DNA of 64,000 nt from Omphiscola glabra (lineage: Eukaryota > Mollusca > Gastropoda > Lymnaeidae): positions 6,654,488 to 6,718,487 of the forward strand of contig OZ024806.1 in the NCBI GenBank assembly GCA_964017045.1. The letters are read 5' to 3'. The position numbers were made by a program, and so were the translations under genes. Shown here piece after piece: positions 1 to 11,431 of the stretch. The notes beneath the pieces were generated by a model. That model was not told where the DNA came from and did no database searches. It saw nothing but the letters and a program-made list of their open reading frames with translations. The stretch's first letter is position 1; every line of letters starts with the position of its first letter.

Positions 1-411
1 GTTTACTGTATCTGACAGTTTACTGCGTCTGACAGTTTACTGTATCTGACAGTTTACTGCGTCTGACAGTTTACTGTATCTGACAGTTTACTGCGTCTGA
101 CAGTTTACTGTATCTGACAATTTACTGCGTCTGACAGTTTACTGTATCTGACAGTTTACTGCGTCTGACAGTTTACTGCATCTGACAGTTTACTGCGTCT
201 GACAGTTTACTGTATCTGATAGTTTACTGCGTCTGACAGTTTACTGTATCTGACAGTTTACTGCGTCTGACAGTTTACTGTATCTGACAGTTTACTGTAT
301 CTGACAGTTTACTGCGTCTGACAGTTTACTGCGTCTGACAGTTTACTGCGTCTGACAGTTTACTGCGTCTGACAGTTTACTGCGTCTGACAGTTTACTGC
401 GTCTGACAGTT
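1..411. repeat. 17-bp minisatellite, cut by the window start
   Basis: About 24 tandem copies of a 17-bp unit, gtttactg + tatctgaca or cgtctgaca. The tat and cgt versions alternate over much of the array, giving a 34-bp dimer; the last five or so copies are all the cgt version. The array enters from outside the window, so its full length is unknown. No coding meaning is seen. Confidence 0.97.
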
Positions 412-439
412 TGTAATGCTTTCCATTTAGCCTTCCAGC

Positions 440-2635
440 CCTTAAAGAAACACCATGGAGCTGAGCTGACTTTTGACAAACACCATCGAGCTGAGCTGAC
501 CTTTGACAAACACCATGGAGAAGAGCTGACCTTTGACAAACACCATGGAGCTGAGCTGACCTTTGACAAACACCATGGAGCTGAGCTGATCTTTGACAAA
601 CACCATGGAGCTGAGCTGACCTTTGACAAACACCATGGAGCTGAGCAGACCTTTGACAAACACCATGGAGAAGAGCTGACCTTTGACAAACACCATGGAG
701 CTGAGCTGACCTTTGACAAACACCATGGAGCTGAGCTGACCTTTGACAAGCACCATGGAGCTGAGCTGACCTTTGACAAACACCATGGAGCTGAGCTGAC
801 CTTTGACAAACACCATGGAGAAGAGCTGACCATTGACAAACACCATGGAGCTGAGCTGACCTTTGACAAACACCATGGAGCTGAGCTGACCTTTGACAAA
901 CACTATGGAGCTGAGCTGACCTTTGACAAGCACCATGGAGCTGAGCTGACCTTTGACAAACACCATGGAGCTGAGCTGACCTTTGACAAACACCATGGAG
1001 CTGAGCTGACCTTTGACAAACACCATGGAACTGAGCTGACCTTTGACAAACACCATGGATCTGAGCTGACCTTTGACAAACACCATGGAGCTGAGCTGAC
1101 CTTTGACAAGCACCATGGAGCTGAGCTGACCTTTGACAAACACCATGGAGCTGAGCTGACCTTTGACAAACACCATGGAGCTGAGCTGACCTTTGACAAG
1201 CACCATGGAGCTGAGCTGACCTTTGACAAGCACCATGGAGCTGAGCTGACCTTTGACAAACACCATGGAGCTGAGCTGACCTTTGACAAACACCATGGAG
1301 AAGAGCTGACCATTGACAAACACCATGGAGCTGAGCTGACCTTTGACAAACACCATGGAGCTGAGCTGACCTTTGACAAACACTATGGAGCTGAGCTGAC
1401 CTTTGACAAGCACCATGGAGCTGAGCTGACCTTTGACAAACACCATGGAGCTGAGCTGACCTTTGACAAACACCATGGAGCTGAGCTGACCTTTGACAAA
1501 CACCATGGAACTGAGCTGACCTTTGACAAACACCATGGATCTGAGCTGACCTTTGACAAACACCATGGAGCTGAGCTGACCTTTGACAAGCACCATGGAG
1601 CTGAGCTGACCTTTGACAAACACCATGGAGCTGAGCTGACCTTTGACAAACACCATGGAGCTGAGCTGACCTTTGACAAGCACCATGGAGCTGAGCTGAC
1701 CTTTGACAAGCACCATGGAGCTGAGCTGACCTTTGACAAACACCATGGAGCTGAGCTGACCTTTGACAAACACCATGGAGCTGAGCTGACCTTTGACAAA
1801 CACCATGGAGCTGAGCTGACCTTTGACAAACACCATGGAGCTGAGCTGACCTTTGACAAACACCATGGAGCTGAGCTTACCTTTGACAAGCACCATGGAG
1901 CTGAGCTGGCCTTTGACAAACACCATGGAGCTGAGCTGACCTTTGACAAGCACCATGGAGCTGAGCTGACCTTTGACAAACACCATCGAGCTGAGCTGAC
2001 CTTTGACAAGCACCATGGAGCTGAGCTGACCTTTGACAAGCACCATGGAGCTGAGCTGACCTTTGACAAGCACCATGGAGCTGAGCTGACCTTTGACAAA
2101 CACCATCGAGCTGAGCTGACCTTTGACAAGCACCATGGAGCTGAGCTGACCTTTGACAAGCACCATGGAGCTGAGCTGACCTTTGACAAGCACCATGGAG
2201 CTGAGCTGATTTTTGACAAACACCATCGAGCTGAACTGACCTTTGACAAACACCATGGAGCTGAGCTGACCTTTGACAAGCACCATGGAGCTGAGCTGAC
2301 CTTTGACAAGCACCATGGAGCTGAGCTGACCTTTGACAAGCACCATGGAGCTGAGCTGACCTTTGACAAGCACCATGGAGCTGAGCTGACCTTTGACAAG
2401 CACCATGGAGCTGAGCTGACCTTTGACAAGCACCATGGAGCTGAGCTGAACTTTGACAAACACCATCGAGCTGAGCTGACCTTTGACAAACACCATCGAG
2501 CTGAGCTGACCTTTGACAAACACCATGGAGCTGAGCTGACCTTTGACAAGCACCATGGAGCTGAGCTGACCTTTGACAAGCACCATGGAGCTGAGCTGAC
2601 CTTTGACAAGCACTATGGAGCTGAGCTGACCTTTT
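440..2635. repeat. 30-bp minisatellite, about 73 copies
   Basis: Perfectly phased 30-bp units running from caccatggag through ctgagctgac to ctttgacaaa (or ...aag). Scattered variants are aagagctgac, caccatcgag and cactatggag. Because 30 is divisible by three, the minus strand stays open over 723 codons with a ten-residue repeat. That is a consequence of the period and not evidence of a gene. A 480-bp internal duplication is visible: the stretch from about 721 to 1260 recurs at 1201-1740. Confidence 0.98.
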
Positions 2636-2904
2636 AACTTATTGAACTAAGCGCCACAGGCTTATTTACTTCGACAACTTTCCAATCATCTAGCAACATT
2701 TACACTAGTCGCCCCAGAGTTTGGGAAGCCCTGCCCTAGAAAATATACTACCGGAACCCCTCCCTTCCCCAGGGGTTAAACTAATCCACACCTCCTCATA
2801 CCGAATCCACCATGTTACCCCACCACCCCCACAACCCCCACCCCAAACGGCAAGGACGTATCCTTAATGTCTCCTTCCAATAATTGTCTTGGCTACTGAA
2901 AATG
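2636..2904. other. Unique spacer with a hAT-like terminus
   Basis: Non-repetitive DNA between two arrays. At 2710-2738 the string agtttgggaagccctgccc resembles, reverse-complemented, the CAGGGCTTCCCAAA-type terminal inverted repeat of hAT transposons. No partner terminus was found, so this would be a solo relic end. No coding signal. Confidence 0.35.
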
Positions 2905-3205
2905 TCTTATTGAAGTCAAACAGAAGGTACGTCTTCGTGTTCCGTTGTCTTATTGAAGTCAAATAGAAAGTACATCTTCTTGTGCCGTTGTCTTATTGAA
3001 GTCAAATAGAAAGTACATCTTCTTGTGCCGTTGTCTTATTGAAGTCAAATAGACGGTACATCTTCTTGTGCCGTTGTCTTATTGAAGTCAAATAGAAGAT
3101 ACGTCTTCTTGTTCCGTTGTCTTATTGAAGTCAAATAGACGGTACATCTTCTTGTGCCGTTGTCTTATTGAAGTCAAATAGACGGTACATCTTTTTGTGC
3201 CGCTG
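2905..3205. repeat. 43-bp minisatellite, about 7 copies
   Basis: Units start gtcttattgaagtcaaatag and end cttcttgtgccgtt, with a variable aaagtac/acggtac segment in the middle. The last copy decays at about 3200. Confidence 0.95.
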
Positions 3206-3674
3206 TCTCAGTCGTTCAGAGTGACTCACACGTTCCATTTCAATAATTCTAACCGTTCACTTTTCGATGCAATCCATATTCCCCGCCGTCACGGTCTGAC
3301 AGCATGTTGCCGCCATCCTCGAGTGCTCTTGTCGTCTGCTGAAAAAACCGGCATGCCTCATCCCGTCTCCACCTATGACCCCCCCCCCCTCACTCCCTTG
3401 TGTCAGGCCTGTTCATAGTCGATGTAAGATTAATCCCATTATGTCTTAAAACGGAAATACCAGCTAATCACGTGATCTTAGATGAGTATTGATAAAATAA
3501 CAATTGAAATTGATGAATACATCAACCATGTACCATGGCATCATGGACATTTCTTGTACAACAACATCATGGACAATTCATTGAAGGAACATACGTTATT
3601 CCGGAGATACTGAAAAGCTAGGACTGGGATATAATTCTTGACTGCCTAACTTATCTGTTCCATAAAGCTGACCT
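3206..3674. other. Unique spacer, no gene recognised
   Basis: Mixed-composition DNA containing a 73-codon plus-strand ORF (3197-3418) that ends after a poly-C run. It has no recognisable domain, so I do not call it a gene. Confidence 0.5.
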
Positions 3675-3905
3675 GGCCAGTGGTGAAGCTAGGGTTAATG
3701 CTTGTCCCGCCCCGGGCTAGATCAAACCGTTGCTACCAGTGGTGTAGCTAGGGGTTAATGCTTGTTCCGCCCCGGGCTACACAAAACCCTTGCTATCAGC
3801 GGTGTAGCTAGGGTTAATGTTGTTCCGCCCTGGGCTACTCCAAACCCTTGCTATTAGTGGTGTAGCTAGGGTCAATGCTTGTACCGCCCCGGGCTACACC
3901 AAACA
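3675..3905. repeat. About 59-bp tandem repeat, 4 copies, TAGGGTTA-bearing
   Basis: Four imperfect units, with gctaggg at 3688, 3747, 3807 and 3865. Each carries gtgtagctagggttaatgc then a cgccccgggctac block. It is one of several arrays in the window that contain a telomere-like TAGGGTTA string. Confidence 0.85.
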
Positions 3906-4195
3906 CTAGCTACATCACTGATACTGGGTTTGACATTTTAGTCAATCATCATTTCTTTTGAATACAATTATAACACACTCATATGCTTCCACACGGTGGC
4001 GCAAATATTTTTTTCCGTCCGTTTGCCATCCAATAACGCTGCAGTTGGCCAACATTTCTGCCATGTAAAGTAAGAAGCGTCGCACGGATTTGACACCCCA
4101 CCTCCTCCCCACCTTTCCTACGCCGTGCATCCACATACCTGTTGTGGGAGTGGGTAATTTGAAATCTTTGATATTAACTTCACTTTTGTTCTTGG

Positions 4196-4275
4196 GGTGG
4201 CTGGCTGGCTGACTGGCTGGCTGGATGGCTGGCTGACTGGCTGGATGGCTGGCTGACTGACTGGCTGGATGGCCA
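4196..4275. repeat. (CTGG/ATGG)n microsatellite
   Basis: Imperfect tetranucleotide run of ctgg, ctga and atgg words, about 80 bp. Confidence 0.95.
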
Positions 4276-5639
4276 AATCTTAGGACGGCTTTGTTTAGTG
4301 TGAAATAGTTGGTGAAAAAAATCTGCGCTGTAAAAGCTGGTGGGCCATTAAAATATTGATATAAACAAATAAAAAATCATAACATGATTTATATGTAAAA
4401 CATAGTTTTTAGTGTTTTTAAATTTAAACTATAAAAAAGCGTGTTTTTGTGTGTTTTTGTGTTTTGTTTTGAAAATGGTATGTGGGTGAAGGTCATCTTT
4501 GGTTTTATGTAAGCTCCGGAGCTCGTGAGTCATTTCATTGTTTAAAAAAACAGTATTTATAAAAAAGGTCCGGGAGTTGTGTATTAAATACAAGAGAGCT
4601 TAACATTTTGGTGGGGGTGTATGGGGTCCTACGTCATAGATTCAATTTACGAGAATACCCGTCAGACTAGCGACCACCTTAAGAATATGTGCGCCCAGCT
4701 CAGAAGAACGAATTGCTGGCAGAACGATGATACGATGATGGCGGTACCATTTCCGTTTAAACCGAGTGCGAGTAACAAACACGCAGCTACGTGTTGTAAA
4801 TAGCTCCACACTTTTCACTTAATTAATATCAACGGTTGTTACATACAGTATTTTGTTGCTTTTCTTAGTTTTCTATACATGTATTCTTTTAAAATTGGAT
4901 ATACATCCTTGTACATCTGTATACCTATCTAAATTTTGCTAGATTTAAGTTAGAAAATTCAGGAAGCTGTCTAATAACTGTGTCATGCATTAAGCACCAG
5001 GAAATGTGTTCTGTAATGACTCAAATGTTGAGCATCACCGGCCATCAGGCGTCCTTGACATTAATGCCTCACGACATAGTTCATCAGATTTTTTTGCAAA
5101 GGCAAATAGAGGCTTGCTCGGCCTAGGGGGAAATAATATCTTATGAGGGTTCTAACCTTTATACTAAGTACCCTTGTATATTTATTTGTATATAGTTATT
5201 TGGCGGTTGATTGGACATGGCTGTTCCTTTTGTCCAGCTTTTTGACAAATCCTGCAGCTTTGGCTAACTAGTTGGAAAAGTCTGACTCTTGAAAGATGTT
5301 TGCTAAAGTAAGGACTTGAAAGCGAAACAATGGTTTGAGTCATGGTTTGAGAACCTGTCAAGAAAGAATGCCATTACGAGAACTGTTGTTCGGCGCGCAG
5401 ACGATAACTGCACAGTGGCACGTCATCCGCTCTTTCAATTTGCATAATGTCACGTGGGGCGAACCAGCCATTTCTTATTATCGGATTTAAAAATTGTCTG
5501 AAATTTCTTAAGAACCCCACTGTAATGATGAAACATGATAATAGTAATAAAAATAATAACAATATCCAAATAATAATAATAATAATAATATGGTGCTTAA
5601 TATTTTCATATTGTTTTACGTAAATATACTCAATTCATC
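4276..5639. other. AT-rich unique DNA, no gene recognised
   Basis: Mostly single-copy sequence. It contains short ORFs (60 codons at 4621-4803 plus, 62 codons at 5374-5562 minus) without recognisable domains, and a short AAT microsatellite at 5572-5592. The 4621-4803 segment is more GC-rich than its surroundings but lacks convincing splice sites. Confidence 0.5.
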
Positions 5640-5830
5640 TATGGTGTTATATTACTGCAATCTAAAAGTGGGGTGCGATTTCATGAAAGGAGCAGGGTAG
5701 CACTAACGTGGATTCTTATACATTCCTTATCTTGAATATATGTTTTGTCAAGTAAATATAATAGATGAGGAGTTCACGCATTGCAGCCTCAATTATTTAA
5801 CAGGTTATAACTAATAATAAGAATAAAAAT
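5640..5830 (+). repeat. Dispersed repeat family, copy 1 (diverged)
   Basis: Shares the order of blocks cactaa..ggattcttata, then gatgaggagttcacgcattg, with the copies at 8120-8440 and 46040-46320. It is the most diverged of the three. Family unknown; it may be a MITE or the tail of a larger element. Confidence 0.4.
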
Positions 5831-5833
5831 AAT

Positions 5834-5835
<2 letters not shown>

Positions 5836-5902
<67 letters not shown>
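5836..5902. repeat. (AT)n microsatellite
   Basis: About 33 uninterrupted TA dinucleotides. Confidence 0.99.
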
Positions 5903-5904
<2 letters not shown>

Positions 5905-7093
5905 AATGATATATACTAACTCCAAAGAACCGAAAGTATTTAGATACGTTTGTATTCTTAAAAACAGTTATAGTTATTTTCAATTATATTTCGGAAATCG
6001 AATAAATTTAAATGCGCAAAAAAAAATTATATTTCCGCTTCTATTTTTGAAAATGTTTAAGTATTATTATTATAAATTACAAATATATTTAAAGTAACAA
6101 CTAAGGAACTATTTTAAGCATTTTATCTGAATGTAAAAGTTATTTTAAAAAGTGTTAATCAGAATTGCATCTTATCACATTTATCGGGAAAAATAAAACA
6201 TCTGTTATTCTTAGTGCTTTCTTTAGTGCGTTGTCAATATTGCGAAATGAAAATAAAATTAATTTGATCTAAATAATTACGCAAATGACGTCATAACGCG
6301 ATTGCTTATTTTAGCTACAGCTCTAAGTTTCTTTGATTTTATAACCTTGCGTGACAAAACTGATAATATATTTTCCCTTTCATAAAAGTACAATTAATAA
6401 ATATAATGCATTGCTTTTTAAATTGCTCAAATTTTAAGAAATTAAACACAACTTTAGCTTTTTATTTTTAACATTGAATACGTTTTTACTTTTATTCATT
6501 TCGAAAATATACTTTATGAAATTTATAAAGTAGTAAAAAACGTACCCTTTAAAAATACTTTTAATACGAAAATGCCGTTCAATGCAATCAGTGCAGCGAA
6601 ACTACATATCCAAATAGTGTTCACTAATGCACTTATCCCTCTTCCAAATAAGAACAAGGCATATGAAATGCAAACAATTGTTTTTGCGTCAGTAATGGGG
6701 TTACAATCCCGTGGATGATTTTAGTAAATTCTTTTAGACTCTGTTTGGGGGAGGGGAAAGATGTAATACGATAGTTTTATTCGGGCAAGGCAGAAAACTA
6801 TAGGTCTCAGAATGAATTTGACAGATAATTAAACTTCTTAGGTACATATATATGGGGGGTTAGGAAATAGGGTGGGTACAATTTTACGTGGATGGCAATT
6901 TCTTGAAATCCAATGATATTACAATTGTGAAAAATAAAAGATAGATGCTATATTCTCATTTTACTAATTAAGAAAATCAATGACGTTAACAAAACGTTAG
7001 TACATTTACAAAAGTACACCCACGAATATCAAAACCCAATCATTTTACACAAGCGAACATTTAATTTAAAAAAAAAAATGGAGAAGACTTTCT
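5903..7093. other. AT-rich unique DNA, no gene recognised
   Basis: Very AT-rich intergenic or intronic DNA. A palindromic tgacgtca (CRE-like) octamer occurs at 6286-6293, but there is no promoter context to support a function. Confidence 0.5.
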
Positions 7094-7098
7094 TAGAT

Positions 7099-7155
<57 letters not shown>

Positions 7156-7310
7156 GTAGATAGGTAGGTAGGTAGGTAGGTAGGTAGGTTGGTAGGTAGG
7201 TTGTTTGGTAGGAAGGTAGGTAGGTAGGTAGGTAGGTATGTAGGTAGGTAAGCAGGCGGACGGACGGACGGATGGACGGACGGATGTATAGATGGATGGA
7301 TGGATGGTAG
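7094..7310. repeat. Compound tetranucleotide microsatellite
   Basis: Successive blocks of (gata)n, (ggta)n, (ggac)n and (ggat)n. They shift by single-base changes, as expected for slippage followed by point mutation. Confidence 0.98.
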
Positions 7311-7860
7311 ACAGAACGCTTCTTTGAATAGTTGCGCAAAAGTTATCTTTTATTCGGTAAATTATGTTTATACATATATAAAAATTAATGTATGTATATA
7401 TGTCCGGTATGCACTCCTATACCATTCATCCGATTGCGATAAAACTTTGTGCATACGCCTGTAAATTTTTCTGAATTATTACACACATTTTACAATATTC
7501 CGTTTTGGGCCCAAGGCCCTAATTTCATTTTTTTTTCTGTCATACTGTCACGACCTAAATATAATTTCCGTGTAGTTTCCTATACCATTCATCCGATTGC
7601 CATAACATTTTGGTAAATAGGTGTGCGCAAGCTGGCAAATTATTTTTTTCTAATAGCAGCTATGCACATATAATTTCAAACAGAGCTATTGCATGGGTGG
7701 ATGGAATTGAATAAAATACAAGAGACATTTCAGTTTGTGTGACATAATAATTAGATTTCTGAATTAGTACAACCATTTTACAATTTTGCGCTTGGGGCCG
7801 GGGGCCTTATTTTTTAAATTATTATGTGAGCTATATAAATATAATTTCAAAAGAGCTACT

Positions 7861-8019
7861 GCATGGGTGGATCAATCGCTACAAGTGTGTAGACTAGATT
7901 TTGAAAATCCATGCTTCTCACGTGGACAGCTGTGTGTGGCCTGTTCACGCGTCGAAAAATCTTTTAATTTATCTGTGTACGCACCAGACGGAAAAAAACA
8001 ACAAATAATTTCTATTTAA
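7861..8019 (+). pseudogene. Helitron Pif1-type helicase C-terminal fragment
   Basis: The frame that ends at the TAA around 8017-8019 encodes about 50 residues including FENPCFSRGQLCVACSRV followed by NLSVYAPDGK. This closely resembles the conserved C-terminal motif of Helitron Rep-helicase proteins (CFSHGQLYVACSRV then a YAPDGKTKN-type tail). In Pif1-like helicases this GQ...VA.SR segment is motif VI. No upstream helicase motifs or Rep domain remain in frame: upstream sequence is the low-complexity, AT-rich body of the relic. It sits about 75 bp upstream of the Helitron terminal hairpin, the expected order. It is non-functional as it stands. Family assignment is from memory of the motif. Confidence 0.8.
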
Positions 8020-8068
8020 AAATTACTTCTAAAACGTAATTAAAACATAAACACTTTTTTCTTTGAGT

Positions 8069-8099
8069 GGCATTGCAATGCATGCCGGGTTCTCGCTAG
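8069..8099 (+). other. Helitron 3' terminus: hairpin plus CTAG
   Basis: GGCATTGCAATGCATGCC (8069-8086) can form a GGCAT/ATGCC stem. Nine bases later CTAG (8096-8099) is followed by T. The same layout occurs at 11389-11419, where the hairpin is degraded by a mismatch. Confidence 0.75.
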
Positions 8100-8119
8100 T
8101 ATAAATATAACTCTCTAGG

Positions 8120-8440
8120 CATTGAAGTGTGGAGTAATGGTGAGTTCACTAGCACGCACGAAAATGCCTAAATAACTGCGCTAAATGACATTTTTAAAAG
8201 CACCGCTATTTGCGTTTGGTGCGTAATATTTTCTTTCGTTTTACAGAAATAGCCTCAAATTAAATATGGTGTTTTACATTTGGAGTATAGAAGGGGGTGG
8301 GAGATAAGAATATTAATATAGTCCAGGGGTGGTAAAATACACGTGGAGGTGACACTAATTGGGAATCTTATAAAGTACGCTGCTTTAATGCATGCTGTGT
8401 CACGTGACTTAAGTAGTTGGGACGTTCAAGCTCTGCCGCC
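8120..8440 (+). repeat. Dispersed repeat family, copy 2
   Basis: Blocks tttggtgcgtaat, then cactaattgggaatcttata, then a tttaatgcat block recur in the same order at 46040-46320. The element is not coding. Boundaries are approximate. It begins about 20 bp after the Helitron terminus. Confidence 0.6.
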
Positions 8441-8501
8441 GCCATTGTTCTAGCGGTGCCGTAACTAGTAACAAAAATAATAACAACTAATAATAAGCTA
8501 C

Positions 8502-8664
8502 CTCGTCGTCGTCCCAGCTGCTGTAGCTCTCGCGCCTGACGGGCTCCCGGGTCATCCATGTGGATAACAGTGGATCAAAGATGGTGGATTCAGACCGGTA
8601 CTCCAACCCGGATTGCTTGGAGCTGGATGCCATGGACTCAACTCTACTTCCGTATGCAAGTTTC
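8502..8664 (-). CDS. Candidate internal exon of a host gene, function unknown
   Basis: On the minus strand a GC-rich open segment encodes 54 codons, including EYRSESTIFDPLLSTWMTRE and a C-terminal SSWDDDE. The acidic end runs directly into GAG|GTAGCT, a good 5' splice-site match, and a stop follows four codons into the putative intron. Upstream, AG at 8665-8666 could be the acceptor, with a CTAAC branch-like string about 25 bases away. An alternative acceptor lies in gttgAG|TCCATG, about 25 bases into this segment (near 8638). Third positions are enriched in G or C, unlike the AT-rich flanks. The peptide is hydrophilic with no membrane segment and no domain I recognise. A shifted minus-strand frame is also open here, so coding is not proven. 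Confidence 0.4.
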
Positions 8665-8778
8665 CTCAGATCATTGTCATCAGTTTAGTTAGTTGAACGA
8701 AATAAAAATTCAGATTTCGAACAACTTGCGGAGTTAGGATTATTGTCAGCTGTGAAGGGAATTCAAATTCAAACGAAA

Positions 8779-9418
8779 TGTAGACACCAATGTAGACACC
8801 AATGTAGACACCAATGCAGACACCGATGTAAACACCAATGTAGACACCAATGTAGACACCAATGTAGACACCGGTGTAGCCACCAATGTAGACACCAATA
8901 TAGCCACCAATGTAGACACCAATGTAGACACCAATGTAGACACCAATGTAGACACCAATGTAGACACCAATGTAGACACCGATGTAAACACCAATGTAGA
9001 CACCAATGTAGACACCAATGTAGACACCGGTGTAGCCACCAATGTAGACACCAATATAGCCACTAAGTAAGACAGCAATGTAGACAGCAATATAGCCACC
9101 AATGTAGACACCAATATAACCACCTATGTAGACACCAATATAGCCATAAATAGAGCCACCAATATAGCCACCAATATAGCCACCAATATAGCCACCAATG
9201 TAGCCGCCAATATAGCCACCAATGTAGACACCAATATAGCCACCAATATAGCCACAATATAGCCATAAATATAGCCACCAATATAGCCACCAATATAGCC
9301 ACCAATATAGCCACAAATAGAGCCACCAATATAGCCACCAATAAAGCCACCAATATAGCTACCAATATAGCCGCACATGTAGCCACCAATATAGCCACCT
9401 ATATAGCCACCATGTCTC
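8779..9418. repeat. 12-bp minisatellite, about 53 copies
   Basis: Unit accaatgtagac with variants such as accaatatagcc. The proximal half is mostly gtagac and the distal half mostly atagcc. A 156-bp (13-unit) higher-order repeat is visible: the variant string starting caccgatgtaaacacc at 8821 recurs at 8977. All six frames stay open, giving several artefactual ORFs. Confidence 0.97.
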
Positions 9419-9431
9419 ATAATTTATAACT

Positions 9432-9541
9432 ATCTAACAGAAGGTAGTGCAGAAGACCGAGAGAAATGGAGGATAATTTTCATGTCATCTGTGGCGCCCC
9501 AACGGTCCAAGGACTAAGGGACATGATGATGATGATGATCA
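9432..9541 (+). mobile_element. 3' tail of an RTE-like LINE (5'-truncated)
   Basis: Sequence tcatctgtggcgccccaacg, then ctaagggacatgatgatgat, matches the end of the element at 48668-49735 almost base for base, including the (ATG)n-type tail. Only the last 110 bp or so are present, as expected from incomplete reverse transcription. Confidence 0.8.
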
Positions 9542-9544
9542 GAA

Positions 9545-10978
9545 GGAAAGAGGACAGCAAGTAATGTTGTTGACAAAGACCTGCTAGTTGACGCTGTTGT
9601 CATTTAAGCTACACCACTTGGACGTAGACGAAAGAGACTCATAAAATAACCAGAAGGTCTAAAGCACTCCATCTCTACATCCGGACCCAGACACGCGGCG
9701 CCGCCATTCGCACCCGGGTACCATTAGACTCAATGCTATTCGGATGTCATTTGTAGTAGTTTATTTTAGTAAAACTGAAGAATTAAGATTACAAACGTAT
9801 ATTATATTCAATTACCTTTCATTTGATACATCATTTGGTCTTACAAACCCAACAATAATATTTTAAATCGTTTTTTAATCCCAACCTCTCAATTCTGGTA
9901 CCCGGGTACCAATAGGTGCAGCCTTCCTAAAATGGCTGGACACTAAAAGGTCACGTATACTTATTGTTAACAGAATCACATCTGACATCTCCCGGATGGA
10001 GGGATCGAAATGAAACATCAAGAATTAATGACGTCACTTTCCGACATTTTTCGTTTCATAATCTCTAACGCAAGGATTACATAATAGCTTGATAAATAAT
10101 GATTAAACTCGACAAACACAGAATTAATGTAGTTGCACCACGATTTAACTTGTTCGCTGAAGACATAGATATATCAAAAGATTATTACAGCAACTTCAGG
10201 TCATATTTAATAAAATAATATAGATCATGACCTTTCCAACTCAACAAATCCTTAAATCTCACATTTTTTACCAACACCGATAATAATTGCTACACATTAT
10301 CTGCAACCGGGTGAAAAAAACAAATTCACCTCAAAACGTTAGCAATCCAGGGAAATTTAACAATTTGGAAATTTAAAAAAACTCAAGAAATAAAACACAT
10401 GATTTCTGACTCTAAATTTGGCACCTATAATCTAGAAAGCTCTTAATTGGAAAACAACGCATCTGACTAACACGACAACAACAAAAAAAGTTAAAAAGTA
10501 ATAATTTTAAAACTGCTTAGGCTGCATTGACGCGCGAGCAATGTGCTAACAATAGATGACACCTTCAATGGGCGGTGCCTGGGTTAAATCTATCTACACG
10601 AACTGAAGAGCGTATCATACAGAGCATACCATAACAAGCGAGAGGGCAAGGAACAAGCACAAAATTAAAAAAAAAACAGGGTTATTAAAAACATTGAGTC
10701 TGGAAGCTACAGAACAATTTTTTTGAAAGCAGGGCAGCAGTCGCGCGATAATGATTGCTGGTTAGCAAATATGCACAGTGAGCGGACCGATAATTGTTGT
10801 ATGTACTCACTAGATAATAGGGTAGGGCTGGTGTGTACGCCTCATATGTACGCAGCAATCGTGCACAATGTTAATGCCTAATTTTCGCACCGGTAGATGT
10901 CATTCCTCACGGCGCCTGAAATTTTCCCACATACATTAACATGGTGTTATACTTTATGTTTTGCCCCGGGACTCTATA
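9545..10978. other. AT-rich unique DNA with a 14-bp palindrome
   Basis: No gene recognised. GGTACCCGGGTACC at 9897-9910 is a perfect palindrome, and a related cacccgggtaccat lies at 9711-9724. Both sit in otherwise AT-rich sequence. Confidence 0.5.
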
Positions 10979-11034
10979 GTACACACACACACACATATAT
11001 ATACATATATATATATATATTGCTATAGATATAA
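10979..11034. repeat. (AC)n(AT)n microsatellite
   Basis: Compound dinucleotide tract just upstream of the second Helitron relic. Confidence 0.95.
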
Positions 11035-11043
11035 TATAATTGA

Positions 11044-11419
11044 ATGTCTGTCGTATGTGCGTCTCGTATGCGCTCCTATACCATTCATCCGATTGCGATA
11101 AAACTTGAATGCGTTGTTGTCCACAAACCCGCACATTTTTGTGAATTATTACAAACATTTTACGATATTCCGTTTGTGGCCGGGGGCCCTGAATTATTTT
11201 CTAATATGAGCCATAGTAATATGATTTTCGTTTGCGTTCCCACAGCATTCATTCGATTGCAATAAAACATTTGCTCACGCGTCGAAAAAACCTTCTAATT
11301 TATAGGTGTTAGCACCAGACGGAAAAACAAAAAATGTTTTGTATATAAAATGTACTTTAAAAAACACAAGCACCTTCTTTGTGTGAATGGCATTGCAAGG
11401 CATACCAGGTACTCGCTAG
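11044..11419 (+). mobile_element. Second Helitron 3' relic
   Basis: Shares cctataccattcatccgatt, the attacaaacattttacgata block and the tcacgcgtcgaaaaa...accagacggaaaaac helicase-tail segment with 7380-8099. It ends ggtactcgCTAGT with CTAG at 11416-11419. The helicase frame is interrupted. It is shorter than the first relic. It is followed after only 12 bases of TA repeat by a LINE fragment. Confidence 0.7.
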
Positions 11420-11431
11420 TATATATATATA

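Larger units (their letters stand above)
7380..8099 (+). mobile_element. Helitron relic, 3' end
   Basis: Seen: two internal copies of a cctataccattcatccgatt block (about 7419 and 7577), a degraded helicase C-terminus (7861-8019), and an end made of a short hairpin followed by CTAG and then a host T at 8100. Known of the family: rolling-circle Helitrons lack terminal inverted repeats and end in a hairpin plus CTRR, inserting next to T. Inference: this is the 3' part of an autonomous-type element. The 5' TC end was not located. A second relic with the same blocks lies at 11044-11419. Confidence 0.75.

Noticed and set aside
442..2613. 723-codon minus-strand ORF
   Set aside because: Entirely the 30-bp minisatellite; the period is a multiple of three and no unit contains a stop in that frame.
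8666..9420. Several ORFs of 98-216 codons
   Set aside because: Products of the 12-bp array, open in all frames.
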